From assembly GCA_963664365.1 (NCBI GenBank), contig OY761144.1, positions 620,001 to 684,000 of the forward strand: 64,000 nucleotides of DNA, written 5' to 3'. A model generated the notes under the pieces. The model was not told where the DNA came from and ran no database searches. It worked only from the letters and a program-made list of their open reading frames with translations. Numbering within the stretch: the first letter of the stretch is position 1; each line of letters opens with the position of its first letter. The DNA is from VXRN01 sp963664365. Its GTDB lineage: Bacteria; Chloroflexota; Dehalococcoidia; Lucifugimonadales; UBA1123. Below are positions 23,246 to 31,810 of this stretch, one piece after another. The translations under genes were made by a program, and so were the position numbers.

Positions 23246-23427
23246 ACTTCTCCTCCTGAGACTAGCTGCCGGCCGGTGGGAGGCTGTTCTCTCAACGACT
23301 TTACCATGCGTGCTCACCGCAGTAGCGGGGCGACAATCTTATGTTCCTGCCAGCCTCCCAGGCAGATTCCGGCACGGGCTCGTGGCACCAATGACTACCG
23401 CCCTAGTTGTACCGTCCGGCGCCAAGA
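23246..23427 (-). ncRNA. Candidate bridge RNA region of the IS110 element
   Basis: The 180 bp between the right end of the element and the transposase start has no open frame. In the IS110 group this 5' noncoding end encodes the bridge RNA that specifies target and donor DNA. The assignment follows from family knowledge and position; I did not derive loops base by base. The spacer from 23428 to 23625 that follows holds only 87-bp repeat units. Confidence 0.4.
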
Positions 23428-23590
23428 CATTTTCATCCCTCTTATGTGGCCTGACAAGGCCATGGTGATTCCGGCGAAGGCCGGAATCCAGAGAGGCCCG
23501 GGGCTGGGCCACGCCATTTTCATCCCTCTTATGTGGCCTGACAAGGCCATGGTGATTCCGGCGAAGGCCGGAATCCAGATGTGGGGAGTG
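23428..23590 (+). repeat. 87-bp repeat units flanking the IS110 element, right side
   Basis: Cores ATTCCGGCGAAGGCCGGAAT at 23468 and 23555, exactly 87 bp apart, with the same intervening sequence as in the array at 2613-2815. Confidence 0.8.
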
Positions 23591-23625
23591 GCATCCTGCC
23601 GCCGCCCCTCCTCACGCCCTTATCC

Positions 23626-25929
23626 CTACTGAATCTCAAACGGCCCATAGACGACTCCGTTCCCGCTCACGTCCTCCGCCCACGTCGCGTACTGGTACTC
23701 GATTGGTTGGCCGAACTCATCTATGAACTCGAGAAACTCCAACTGAAAGACGGGTTCCTGTTCGAAGGTTATGACCTCGCTCGCTTCGAACCATTCGTCC
23801 TTGCTCGGATCCTCCAAGTTGAAGCTGAAACTCCAGAATTGGACGGCATCCCCCGGGACTATCTCATAAGTCGCTTTGTCGAACTGCAGCGTGCCCTCAT
23901 CATCGTCAGGCCCGGAGTACACGTATTGGTAGGTCTGAATGTAGTAATCGACGATCTCCATATTCTGATTGACTATCAGCGCCATCACGGCGGGTTCCGC
24001 GGCGTCCGCGCCCGCTGGCTGATAGTCTATCTCGGCGGTGTAGGTCGTGTATTCCCGTCCGCCCACCTCGAAACGGCTCTCGAAAGACGCCGGTATCCAG
24101 GCCGTTCGCTCCGCCGTGTCGTACTCCACGGTGAACCACCACTGATCCCAGGCGGGAGCGAAATACTCGCCCGCGTCCTCCGTAGGATACGCCTCGAGCT
24201 CTGCGACCACGGTAAAGTAGTCCTCGAACGCGATCCGTTCGACAAATCCGTAGAGAGTGCTGACCTTAGCCAGGTATTCATCCTCGAAAGTGACTAAGAC
24301 TCCAACCTCGAACTGCTCGGAGATTTCGGGGTCCAATTGGAGAGATTGCGGATCAACGTCCGCGACCGAAGACACCACCGACGGCGGCGACGTATCGCTC
24401 TGCCGAAGGTCGTAGTACGCGCTTTGAAAATCGAGCCATGTGTCGCTGACCTTGTAGGCCGAGTATTCGGGCTCCGTGTTCTCCGGCGCGTCTATGGCGA
24501 CTCCGAATGAGTTCGGCCTTGCGCCGTCATGGTTGGAGTGGACGACGAAACGGTCGACTGCCTCCATCAACTCGTTCAGGCTTTGGCCGACCTCCGCGCT
24601 CGGAGCGCTTTCGGCCAGCAGGCGCGCGAAGTGCATCAGGTCGATTGAAGACCGCGTGCGCTCTCTCGCCGATTTGCCGTATGACTCGGCGCGTTGAGTC
24701 CCATTGACGAGGCTGCTGGAATACTCATCGCTCGAAAGCAGCCGACCTCCGAAAGCGGAGACCACCGGATTCAGCGCCGCCACCAGCCCGTCGTACTCGC
24801 TCAGGTCCAGAAGCGAAAGAGTCTTGCCCCACTCATCCTCCTCATGCACGTTCCGGACATAGGTGTCCACCATTCGCCTGCCGGCCGCTGAGATGCTGTC
24901 TTCTTCCGCGTATGACTGAACGACCGCGCTCCAAAGCCACCCGTGCCCGGGCTCGGTCTCCTCCGACGCTATCATATACCTCGCTTTGTCCTCGAAGACC
25001 TTCGCCACCTCCAACGATGCCATCAGGCAGGCGTCGAAGCCTATGAGGTCGAAGATTCCCGGCTGGCTGCGTCGGAACGCTCGCTCGATCTCGTCCATGG
25101 ACAGTTCGTCTCCATTGAAGTTGGTGTCGTTGCCAAACCCCTTGTAAGAGTTCCCATGGTCCCAGAAGGCAAGAAACTTCAGGTCGAAGTTGACGTACCC
25201 GTCTTTCAGGTAGTCCAGAAACAGCTTGAGAGAGGTCTCGTCGCCCATGTGAGCGCCGTCCGCGCGGTAGAGATAAGCGTCCGAGCCGGTCTCGTTTCCG
25301 AAATCTTGGTCTTCAGCGTCCGCGATGAGTTGGGAGATGTTGGCGATCTTCATGCCGCGCCAGCCGTCCTTGTTGGCTCCTCCAAAGGCTGCGACCACTT
25401 CGACCTCTCGACTGTCCGGCAGACTCTCGTAGCCCTCGATCAACTCTCCAAAGTCATTCGTGCCAGCCAGATCGTCTTCCTCCAAGTCGCTGCCTACCAT
25501 GTAGATGGCTAGCAGTTTCCTTCCCGACCCGTCTATTTCGGCAGGCTCGACGTACGGACTCAGCGCGCCGGAGTCATCGGAAAAGCCTCGCTTGGACTGA
25601 ACGGGCGCTTGCTCGGGATCGCTCGTCTGCACAGGCGTCGAGGCAGGCGCGGACGTCGGTGTCGGCGTGGACATGTCCGTCCGTACCGTCTCGGCAGCGC
25701 CGGTCGCAGTCTGCGCTGGAGTATTCGTAGGGATGGGCGTGGGCGCGGGGCCGTCGCCGCAGGCGTTGAGAGCCAAGCCTACGAGTGCAGCCCCCAAAAT
25801 CCACCACCAAATCGCCGGGTGTCCGTAGAGCCTGCCCCGTACTCGATACGGGGGGCGTCCCTTGTGGGCGCCCACACCCGCTCCCAAGAGCGCGAGCGAG
25901 CGAATACACAGAGGCATTAGGGTCATCAT
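23626..25929 (-). CDS. Clostripain-like (peptidase C11) lipoprotein
   Basis: This secreted cysteine-peptidase homologue of up to 767 aa has a lipobox at LNAC (Cys about 57), a Thr/Pro/Ser-rich linker to about residue 115, then the C11 domain with the catalytic His in AFWDHGNS (about 258) and Cys in GFDACLMASLEVA (about 301). A second half of about 350 aa, rich in aromatic and acidic residues, has no family I recognise. The first 35 codons overlap a dispersed repeat (GGGCGCCCACAAGGGACGCC), and no ribosome-binding site precedes the ATG at 25929, so the real start may be nearer residue 36. It lies 28 bp after the DppC gene of operon 2 and could be its last gene, perhaps producing peptides for uptake. 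Confidence 0.85.
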   Translation of the reverse strand: MMTLMPLCIRSLALLGAGVGAHKGRPPYRVRGRLYGHPAIWWWILGAALVGLALNACGDGPAPTPIPTNTPAQTATGAAETVRTDMSTPTPTSAPASTPVQTSDPEQAPVQSKRGFSDDSGALSPYVEPAEIDGSGRKLLAIYMVGSDLEEDDLAGTNDFGELIEGYESLPDSREVEVVAAFGGANKDGWRGMKIANISQLIADAEDQDFGNETGSDAYLYRADGAHMGDETSLKLFLDYLKDGYVNFDLKFLAFWDHGNSYKGFGNDTNFNGDELSMDEIERAFRRSQPGIFDLIGFDACLMASLEVAKVFEDKARYMIASEETEPGHGWLWSAVVQSYAEEDSISAAGRRMVDTYVRNVHEEDEWGKTLSLLDLSEYDGLVAALNPVVSAFGGRLLSSDEYSSSLVNGTQRAESYGKSARERTRSSIDLMHFARLLAESAPSAEVGQSLNELMEAVDRFVVHSNHDGARPNSFGVAIDAPENTEPEYSAYKVSDTWLDFQSAYYDLRQSDTSPPSVVSSVADVDPQSLQLDPEISEQFEVGVLVTFEDEYLAKVSTLYGFVERIAFEDYFTVVAELEAYPTEDAGEYFAPAWDQWWFTVEYDTAERTAWIPASFESRFEVGGREYTTYTAEIDYQPAGADAAEPAVMALIVNQNMEIVDYYIQTYQYVYSGPDDDEGTLQFDKATYEIVPGDAVQFWSFSFNLEDPSKDEWFEASEVITFEQEPVFQLEFLEFIDEFGQPIEYQYATWAEDVSGNGVVYGPFEIQ

Positions 25930-25957
25930 GACAGTGGACCGTCGGCTCGGGATCGTT

Positions 25958-26875
25958 TTAGTCGAGGCGGCCGCGCAGCTTGGGGTCGAGGAAGTCCCTG
26001 AGCCCGTCGCCGAAGAGGTTCAATGCCAGTATCGTGAACGTGATGGCCATCCCCGGGAACAGCGCCAACCACCAGGGGGGCTTGAAGCTCTGTTGGAGGG
26101 TGCCTCCCAATATGTTGCCCCAACTGGGCGCCGGCGGTGGGATGCCCATGCCCAGGAAGCTCAGGGCCGCCTCGGCGAAGATGGCCGATCCAAGGCTGGC
26201 GCTGACCAGCACCAGCAAGGGCGCTATGGTCTGGGGCGTCACGTGCCTGATCATGATCCGCAGGGGAGACGCCCCTAGCGCGCGCGCCGCCTCCACGAAG
26301 ACCGTCTCCCTAACCGACAGCGTCACAGATCTAATCACCCTGGTGGTTCCCGCTATTCCGGTGACGGCTATGGCGATGATGACGGTCATCATGCCGGTCC
26401 CGAGAGCCACCAGGAGCAGCATCGCCAGTATCACACCGGGAAACGATATGAGGACGTCGAGGAATCGCTGACTGACTAGGTCGAACCTCCCGCCCAGATA
26501 CCCGGACATGACTCCCCACGCAAGGCCGACGAGCTTGCTGATGGCCACTGAAATGACGGCAACCCGGAGAGAGACGCGGGTTCCGTGGATTATCCTGCTC
26601 AGCACGTCTCTTCCGAGGGCGTCCGTCCCGAACACGTGCCCGGGACTGGGGCTGTCCCAGATGTAGTCGTAGTCCACCTCCAGCGGACCGTAGGGCGTTA
26701 TCAGGTCGGCGAAGACGCCGGCGAGCGCCACGATGACGATGAAGGCGGCCGCCGCGGCCGCGATCGGGTTGCTGACGGAAAACCGCCTCGCGACATCGAA
26801 GGCCCTATTAGCGCGAACGGCCGCAGTTGCCGAAGTCAATACCGCTTGTGCGCCTGTCGTATCTCTCATGTTCAT
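25958..26875 (-). CDS. ABC transporter permease, DppC/OppC type (operon 2)
   Basis: This 305-aa permease has a first membrane helix after a 35-residue N-terminus, then HVFGTDALGRDVLSRIIHGT, the EAA loop VEAARALGASPLRIMIRHV, FLGMGIPPPAPSWG and NLFGDGLRDFLDPKLRGRLD, all DppC landmarks. It is closely similar to the DppC of operon 3, with the same ending and the same EAA loop pattern, suggesting duplication. Its start is 27 bp after the DppB stop. Confidence 0.93.
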   Translation of the reverse strand: MNMRDTTGAQAVLTSATAAVRANRAFDVARRFSVSNPIAAAAAAFIVIVALAGVFADLITPYGPLEVDYDYIWDSPSPGHVFGTDALGRDVLSRIIHGTRVSLRVAVISVAISKLVGLAWGVMSGYLGGRFDLVSQRFLDVLISFPGVILAMLLLVALGTGMMTVIIAIAVTGIAGTTRVIRSVTLSVRETVFVEAARALGASPLRIMIRHVTPQTIAPLLVLVSASLGSAIFAEAALSFLGMGIPPPAPSWGNILGGTLQQSFKPPWWLALFPGMAITFTILALNLFGDGLRDFLDPKLRGRLD

Positions 26876-26902
26876 CCGTTTCGGAACGCTTCTGACATTC
26901 CG

Positions 26903-27862
26903 CTACTCGTATCGTATGCGCGGATCGATCCACGCATACGCCAGGTCTATCGCCAGATTGACGAAAATGAAGACGGCGGCGTACAGGAGCACGAGGTTCT
27001 GGATGAGCATCCAGTCCCTCTCGTCCATCGCCTGAATCAGGGTCCTGCCTAGTCCGGGCACCCCGAGTGCGACCTCCACCGCGACGGAGCCCCCCAACAG
27101 GGAGGCCAGGTGGAGTCCCGACACGGTGATAACGGGAAGTAGGGCGTTCTTGAGCACGTGCCGCCACACGACCGTTTGCTCGCGCAGGCCCTTGGCCCGG
27201 CTAGTACGCACGTAGTCCTCCCGGAAGACCTCGAGCACGGTGGCGCGGGTCATTCGGGCGAGTATCGCCCCGAGCGCCAGGCCCAGGACGATGGCTGGGA
27301 TTACCGTTATCTGCAGGTTGTGTACCGGGTCGTTCCAGAAGTACTCGATCGTTATCGGGGGTCTCCACGTGAAGAATATCACCCCAACCGTTACTATCAT
27401 AATGCCTATAAGGAAGCTGGGAATCGCCATGAACAGCGTGACGAAGAAACGCGACACATAGTCCATCAGGGAGTTGCGGCGCACGGCGCTGAATATGCCG
27501 ACAGGCAAACCGATCATCCAGGAGAACAAGATCGAGAGCAGCGCCATCTGGCCCGTGATGGGAGCGCGCCGCTCGAAGACCTCCCGAATGGGCTCGGGAC
27601 GCCAGAACGAGGTGCCGAAGTCTCCCTTGAGGATGTCCCTTATCCAGCTCAGGTACTGGATGGCCAGGGGCTCGTGCAGGCCCAAGCTCTCCTTGAGGGT
27701 ACGTTTCTCCTCGTCCGTGACGGTAAGCGTGCCCAGCTCACCGCTGAACATCGCCTCGACCGGGTCGCCCGGAAGCACCCGCATGGCGATGAAGATGATC
27801 AGGGTGACTCCCAGGACGGTGGGTACCGCCAAGAACAGGCGGCGGAGCGTGTACTGCCGCAT
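26903..27862 (-). CDS. ABC transporter permease, DppB/OppB type (operon 2)
   Basis: This 319-aa permease starts MRQYTLRRLFLAVPTVLGVT, has MRVLPGDPVEAMF after the first helix, LKGDFGTSFWRPEPI in the N-terminal domain, the EAA loop EDYVRTSRAKGLREQTVVWR and the ending IDLAYAWIDPRIRYE. These are standard DppB features, and the near-identical layout in operon 3 indicates a recent duplication. Here the permease genes follow the SDR and isomerase genes rather than the binding protein. Confidence 0.93.
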   Translation of the reverse strand: MRQYTLRRLFLAVPTVLGVTLIIFIAMRVLPGDPVEAMFSGELGTLTVTDEEKRTLKESLGLHEPLAIQYLSWIRDILKGDFGTSFWRPEPIREVFERRAPITGQMALLSILFSWMIGLPVGIFSAVRRNSLMDYVSRFFVTLFMAIPSFLIGIMIVTVGVIFFTWRPPITIEYFWNDPVHNLQITVIPAIVLGLALGAILARMTRATVLEVFREDYVRTSRAKGLREQTVVWRHVLKNALLPVITVSGLHLASLLGGSVAVEVALGVPGLGRTLIQAMDERDWMLIQNLVLLYAAVFIFVNLAIDLAYAWIDPRIRYE

Positions 27863-27973
27863 CTAACGCGCCCGACTCGAACGCGGTCTTTGGCCGCTCT
27901 TTAGTCTCAAGACTCTACCTCCGCTACTGGCGCCGCTGGGAGCGCGGGCGTCTCGCCCGCATCGGGAGGTCCA

Positions 27974-28798
27974 TCATTTCGTGAAGATGGTTCCCCGCAC
28001 GTAGTCAGCCTCGTCCGACGCCAGGAAAGCCAGGACGCGTCCCACGCCCTCCGGCTCGGCCAGCGGCCTCCACATGTCGGCGGCGTCGCTCATCATCTTC
28101 CCAATCGGACCCGGATCGTCACCTTCTACGTACCGCTCCACGGCCCTCAACGCCTCGGTCGTGCGCTCCATCTGCTCGCGGTCATGTCGGGTCCTCTGCA
28201 TATCCGGGCCGAACCCCGTGATGTTGGTCGCGACCCTGCCTGGGGCGAAGCCGTTGACCCGAATGTTGAACTGTTCCAAGTGACTGGCGAGCACCAGAGA
28301 CAGCCCGTGCGCGCCCCCCTTGCTGCTGCCGTATGGCACGGAGGCGCTCCCTCCTATGACCCCGGCCCCCGAGGCAACGATTATGATCACGCCCTTCCCG
28401 GCTTTGCGCATGATCGGGACCACGTGCTTGGCCGCCAAGAACGGGCCCTTGAGGTTGGTGTCGATCACCTCGTCCCACACCGACTCCTCGACTTCGTTGA
28501 CCTGAAGTCGAAGGGCCCTGAAGATTCCCGCCACGTGGATGAGCGCGTCCACGGTCCCCAGGCGGCTCTCGGCCTCCGACATGAGGCGCGCGACGTCCTC
28601 CTCGACGGAGACGTCGGCCCTCACGAAGATCGCCGAGCCGCCCGCCTCCTCCGCGAGCCGGACCGTCCGACTGCACTCCTCCTCGTTGACGTCCGACAGC
28701 ACCAGCCTCGCCCCTTCCTCCGCGCAGCACACAGCCGCGGCTCGCCCAATCCCGGTGGCGGCGCCCGGTATCACGATAGCCTTGTCCTTCAGTCGCAC
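27974..28798 (-). CDS. Short-chain dehydrogenase/reductase (operon 2)
   Basis: This 274-aa SDR has a variant cofactor motif GAATGIGRAAA, SDVNEEE at the end of beta-2 (NAD-type Asp), HVAG in place of the usual NNAG, an active-site Ser region VASGAGVIGGSAS, and YGSSKGGAHGL. It has an unusually long region after FAPGRVATNI, up to VGRVLAFLASDEADYVRG. The GTG at 28798 is the likely start because AGGAGG lies 8 nt upstream, inside the end of the isomerase gene, 1 bp from its stop. It is translationally coupled to the isomerase and likely oxidises a related sugar or polyol. Confidence 0.88.
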   Translation of the reverse strand: MRLKDKAIVIPGAATGIGRAAAVCCAEEGARLVLSDVNEEECSRTVRLAEEAGGSAIFVRADVSVEEDVARLMSEAESRLGTVDALIHVAGIFRALRLQVNEVEESVWDEVIDTNLKGPFLAAKHVVPIMRKAGKGVIIIVASGAGVIGGSASVPYGSSKGGAHGLSLVLASHLEQFNIRVNGFAPGRVATNITGFGPDMQRTRHDREQMERTTEALRAVERYVEGDDPGPIGKMMSDAADMWRPLAEPEGVGRVLAFLASDEADYVRGTIFTK

Positions 28799-28799
28799 G

Positions 28800-29672
28800 T
28801 TAGCTGCCTCCTGAGAGTTGTTGCCACGTGACCCCAGCCTCCCGAGCCGCTTTGTCCAGAGAGACCTTCGCACGGGGTATGTCCTCGACGGCCAAGTGCT
28901 CGATGATCACGAACCCCTCCGGGCAGGCCTCCTGCATCCTTGTCAGGAACGTGACTTGATCCAGCAGACCGTCGCCGAGAACGACCTCCTCCAGATGCAG
29001 GACCAACCGGTCCTGGCACTTGAAGTCCTTGATGTGGGCCGAAACGGTGTGCGGCCCCAGCACGTCGAAGAGGTGATTCACCAGCCCTGTGGTGTCGTAT
29101 GCGTCCGGCACGCCGCTCACGAAGTTCACGGGGTCCGAGTTGAACCCCAGGGCCTCGGAGCCGACCTCGTCGATCACCTCCTTGACTCGCTCCGCATCGT
29201 ACAGGGGAGAGAGTACGTGTCCTTCAATGGAGAGCTGGACTGCGTGCTGTTCCGCGGCCTTCACCACCTCTTTCAGGCTTTCGATGAGCGTCTCCATCAC
29301 GCGCGGATGCCGATTCTCAGGGTGCGGAAACCAGGGCCCCCTGCGGTTGAGGCTTCCCGGCCTTACGTACAGTACGCGGGCGTTGACGCGGCTGGAGATC
29401 AGGCACATGCGCTGCATCGCCTCGATGCCGGCCCTGCGCTCGCTCTCTTCCGGGTGGACAAGGTCGGGATTGAGCGTGCCCACCTGTGCGAGCGCAACGC
29501 CGCCGGCCTCCATCTCAGACCTGAGCCTGTCCAGCTCCCGCATGTCCACGCCGAAGGGGTCGGGAAAGGACATGCTCCCGCCCGTGAAGCCGGCTTCACG
29601 GACGCGGGCCAGCGCTGCGGCGTCCACGTCCGCTATCCTATCGCCTAGCATTCCTGCGATAGCGCTATGCAT
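28800..29672 (-). CDS. Sugar phosphate isomerase/epimerase-like TIM-barrel protein
   Basis: This 290-aa member of the xylose-isomerase/AP-endonuclease-2-like barrel family has metal-ligand candidates Glu in LSIEGHVLSPLYD, Asp in GFNSDPVNF, His in VSAHIKDFK and Glu in VIIEHL, the usual four-ligand layout. It would isomerise or epimerise a sugar or polyol derivative. It lies between the binding protein gene (22 bp) and a coupled SDR, a layout typical of inositol- or sugar-acid-type catabolic operons. The precise substrate is unknown. Confidence 0.88.
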   Translation of the reverse strand: MHSAIAGMLGDRIADVDAAALARVREAGFTGGSMSFPDPFGVDMRELDRLRSEMEAGGVALAQVGTLNPDLVHPEESERRAGIEAMQRMCLISSRVNARVLYVRPGSLNRRGPWFPHPENRHPRVMETLIESLKEVVKAAEQHAVQLSIEGHVLSPLYDAERVKEVIDEVGSEALGFNSDPVNFVSGVPDAYDTTGLVNHLFDVLGPHTVSAHIKDFKCQDRLVLHLEEVVLGDGLLDQVTFLTRMQEACPEGFVIIEHLAVEDIPRAKVSLDKAAREAGVTWQQLSGGS

Positions 29673-29694
29673 CTGTCTCTAATCGTCCGAGCGA

Positions 29695-31608
29695 CTACTT
29701 GTCCAGCCAGACCGTTTCGAACCGGCCCCACTCCGTGAAGCGGCGAAGCTCTATGTTTATCCCCTTCACATAGTTCTGCCAGACGGGTAGGTGGTCCGTG
29801 AATCCGTGAACCGACTGAGGCGGGTCCTGGTCGAGAATATCCTCCCCTATCCGCCACAGCGGCGCGCGCTCGGCCGGCGTGAGCGCGCTGTTCAGATCGG
29901 CCACGACCTTGTCGAACTCGGGGTTGGAGTAGCCGTTCCCGTTCTGGGAGCCGCCCGTCGTCCACATGACCAGCCACAGCGGAGTGTGGTTGACCGTTGG
30001 CGAGTGGAACGACGTGTTCATCACGAAGTCGAAGTCCTTATTCAGTTCCTGGTTGACCAGGCTCCTCTCCACTCCGCGCAGCTTTATCTTGATGCCGATC
30101 TTCTCCCACTGCTCGGCGAAGAACGGGGAGACGGTGTCGATGGCGGTCCCCAGGTTGCTGGAGACGTGGTCGAATTCGGGCAGCCCCTCGCCGTTCGGGT
30201 ACCCGGCCTCAGCCAGGAGTCTCTTCGCCTCCTCGATATCTTCAGTATTGTCGAGGCGGTACCCCGGGATGGTGATCAGCTCATCGAAAGACATCGCTCC
30301 CTCGCCCGCGGGAGACATCCACCTGCTGGGGTTCACGCTGAAGTTGGCGTACACCTTGGAGAGGTCGTGGCGATTGACCGACAGGTGAAGCGCGCGGCGC
30401 ACGCGTACGTCGTCGAAGGGCGCCTTGTTCACATTCCACAGGGTCTGTATGGTGCCGAAGTTCGCAAGCTTCGCCGCGCTTATATCGGCGCGCCTGTTCG
30501 CCTCGTCCCAAGCCTGTTTGCCGGTGTTCCAGGTGAAGTCGGCTAACCCCGTGATCACCGCCGTTCCCCTGTCCTCACCCGACGGCACGTGCAGGTTGAT
30601 GAGACCGTCCACGTAGGGCAGCTCGGGGTTCCAGTAGTTGGGATTGGCGTCCCACACCCAACGTTCCGCCGCCAGGTGCTCCTGGAGTATGAAGGGCCCG
30701 GTCCCGGGCGCCTTCTCCACCTGGCGCAGGTCGAAGTCGTTCTCCTCCAGTGACTTCTTGGAGTAGATGACCGTATGGGTGCCTACGCCCCAGTGGTTGA
30801 ACAGATCGAACATCCACGACCTGGGCTCGCTGACGGTGAATTGGACAGTCAGCCTGTCTATGGCATCGACGCTGGTAATCGCCTCGAAGAGGCTTCGAGG
30901 GCTCATTACGATGCCCTCGGGCGGGTTGATGATCCGGTCGAAGGTGGCCTTGACGTCTTCGGAACTGAAGTCCGTGCCGTCGTGCCACTGGACCCCGTCC
31001 CGGAGATAGAAGGTCCACCCGAGGCCCTGGGGGTCGAACTCCCACTCCACGGCCAGCGAGGGGATGACGCTGTTCAGCCCGTCGTTGGGGTTCTTGCGGA
31101 TGAGGCTGTTGTACCCCGCGCCCATGACCCAGACCGGACCGCCCGCGTGCTGATCGAAGTTGGCGGCCGTGGCGCCCCACGCGGTCTTGACGATACCGCC
31201 TCTCTTGGGGTTGGCCTGCGCCGCCCTCAGCACGAAGCCCTGCTCCGCCATCGGTACGGGCGTGGCGACGACTTCGACGACTTTCTCGACCACCACGGTT
31301 TCACCGGGAACCTCGACCTCTTTCACCACCTCTTTCTCGACCACCACGGTCTCGCCGGGAACCTCGACCTCTTTCACCACCTCTTTGGTGATAGTCTCGC
31401 CGGGAACCTCAACGGTCTTGATTACCTCTTTTTCGACCACCACGGTCTCACCGGGGACCTGAACCTCCTTTATGACCTCCTCCTTCACCACCACGGTCTC
31501 GCCCGGCACCTCTACCGTGCGAGTACAGGCAGCGGCCATGATCAGGAGAAGGGCAAGGAAGATTGAGAAACCCATTAGAGATAGATGTCTGCGGCTATTG
31601 TTTGACAT
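29695..31608 (-). CDS. ABC transporter substrate-binding lipoprotein, family 5 (operon 2)
   Basis: This 637-aa solute receptor has the signal peptide FSIFLALLLIMAAAC (lipobox AAAC), a stalk of five VPGET units, and a family 5 binding domain with GWTFYLRDGVQWHDGTDF, DDVRVRRALHLSVNRHDLS and EAKRLLAEAGYPNGEGLPEF. ANPKRGGIVKTAW at the start of the domain is shared with the operon 3 receptor. AAGGAG precedes the ATG. It heads operon 2; the promoter at 31718-31746 has a normal 17-bp spacer and no G tract. Confidence 0.95.
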   Translation of the reverse strand: MSNNSRRHLSLMGFSIFLALLLIMAAACTRTVEVPGETVVVKEEVIKEVQVPGETVVVEKEVIKTVEVPGETITKEVVKEVEVPGETVVVEKEVVKEVEVPGETVVVEKVVEVVATPVPMAEQGFVLRAAQANPKRGGIVKTAWGATAANFDQHAGGPVWVMGAGYNSLIRKNPNDGLNSVIPSLAVEWEFDPQGLGWTFYLRDGVQWHDGTDFSSEDVKATFDRIINPPEGIVMSPRSLFEAITSVDAIDRLTVQFTVSEPRSWMFDLFNHWGVGTHTVIYSKKSLEENDFDLRQVEKAPGTGPFILQEHLAAERWVWDANPNYWNPELPYVDGLINLHVPSGEDRGTAVITGLADFTWNTGKQAWDEANRRADISAAKLANFGTIQTLWNVNKAPFDDVRVRRALHLSVNRHDLSKVYANFSVNPSRWMSPAGEGAMSFDELITIPGYRLDNTEDIEEAKRLLAEAGYPNGEGLPEFDHVSSNLGTAIDTVSPFFAEQWEKIGIKIKLRGVERSLVNQELNKDFDFVMNTSFHSPTVNHTPLWLVMWTTGGSQNGNGYSNPEFDKVVADLNSALTPAERAPLWRIGEDILDQDPPQSVHGFTDHLPVWQNYVKGINIELRRFTEWGRFETVWLDK

Positions 31609-31717
31609 GGCTCACTCCTTAGGACTCAGGGCGGGTAGGTCACCCAATTACTGCTTCTCGGTACACTTCGGATTACAGACAAAGGAGTTGGTAGTGAAAG
31701 GGTTCGTTCAGGGCGGT

Positions 31718-31746
31718 ATGAAACCATAATTTAGGGCGGGTGTCAA
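31718..31746 (-). promoter_or_regulatory. Promoter of operon 2 (TTGACA, N17, TTTCAT)
   Basis: On the minus strand TTGACA is at 31741-31746 and TTTCAT at 31718-31723, 17 bp apart. The downstream TTTCATAC is also found in the operon 3 promoter (35747-35775). Confidence 0.5.
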
Positions 31747-31810
31747 GTTCAGGTCGCGTCTGGGAACTACGTCACCTATCAGCCCATCAAGGAAGAATGG
31801 ACTACTTGGT

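Larger units (their letters stand above)
22032..23427 (-). mobile_element. IS110-family insertion sequence, about 1.4 kb
   Basis: The element carries one DEDD transposase gene. Ends are set by comparison with the intact array at 2537-2815: identity on the left stops after ATGAAAATAG (22031) and resumes on the right at CATTTTCATCC (23428). No target duplication or terminal inverted repeat is apparent, as is usual for IS110. The array segment that should lie between the two junctions is missing, so the insertion was accompanied by a loss or by recombination between repeat units. Confidence 0.75.
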
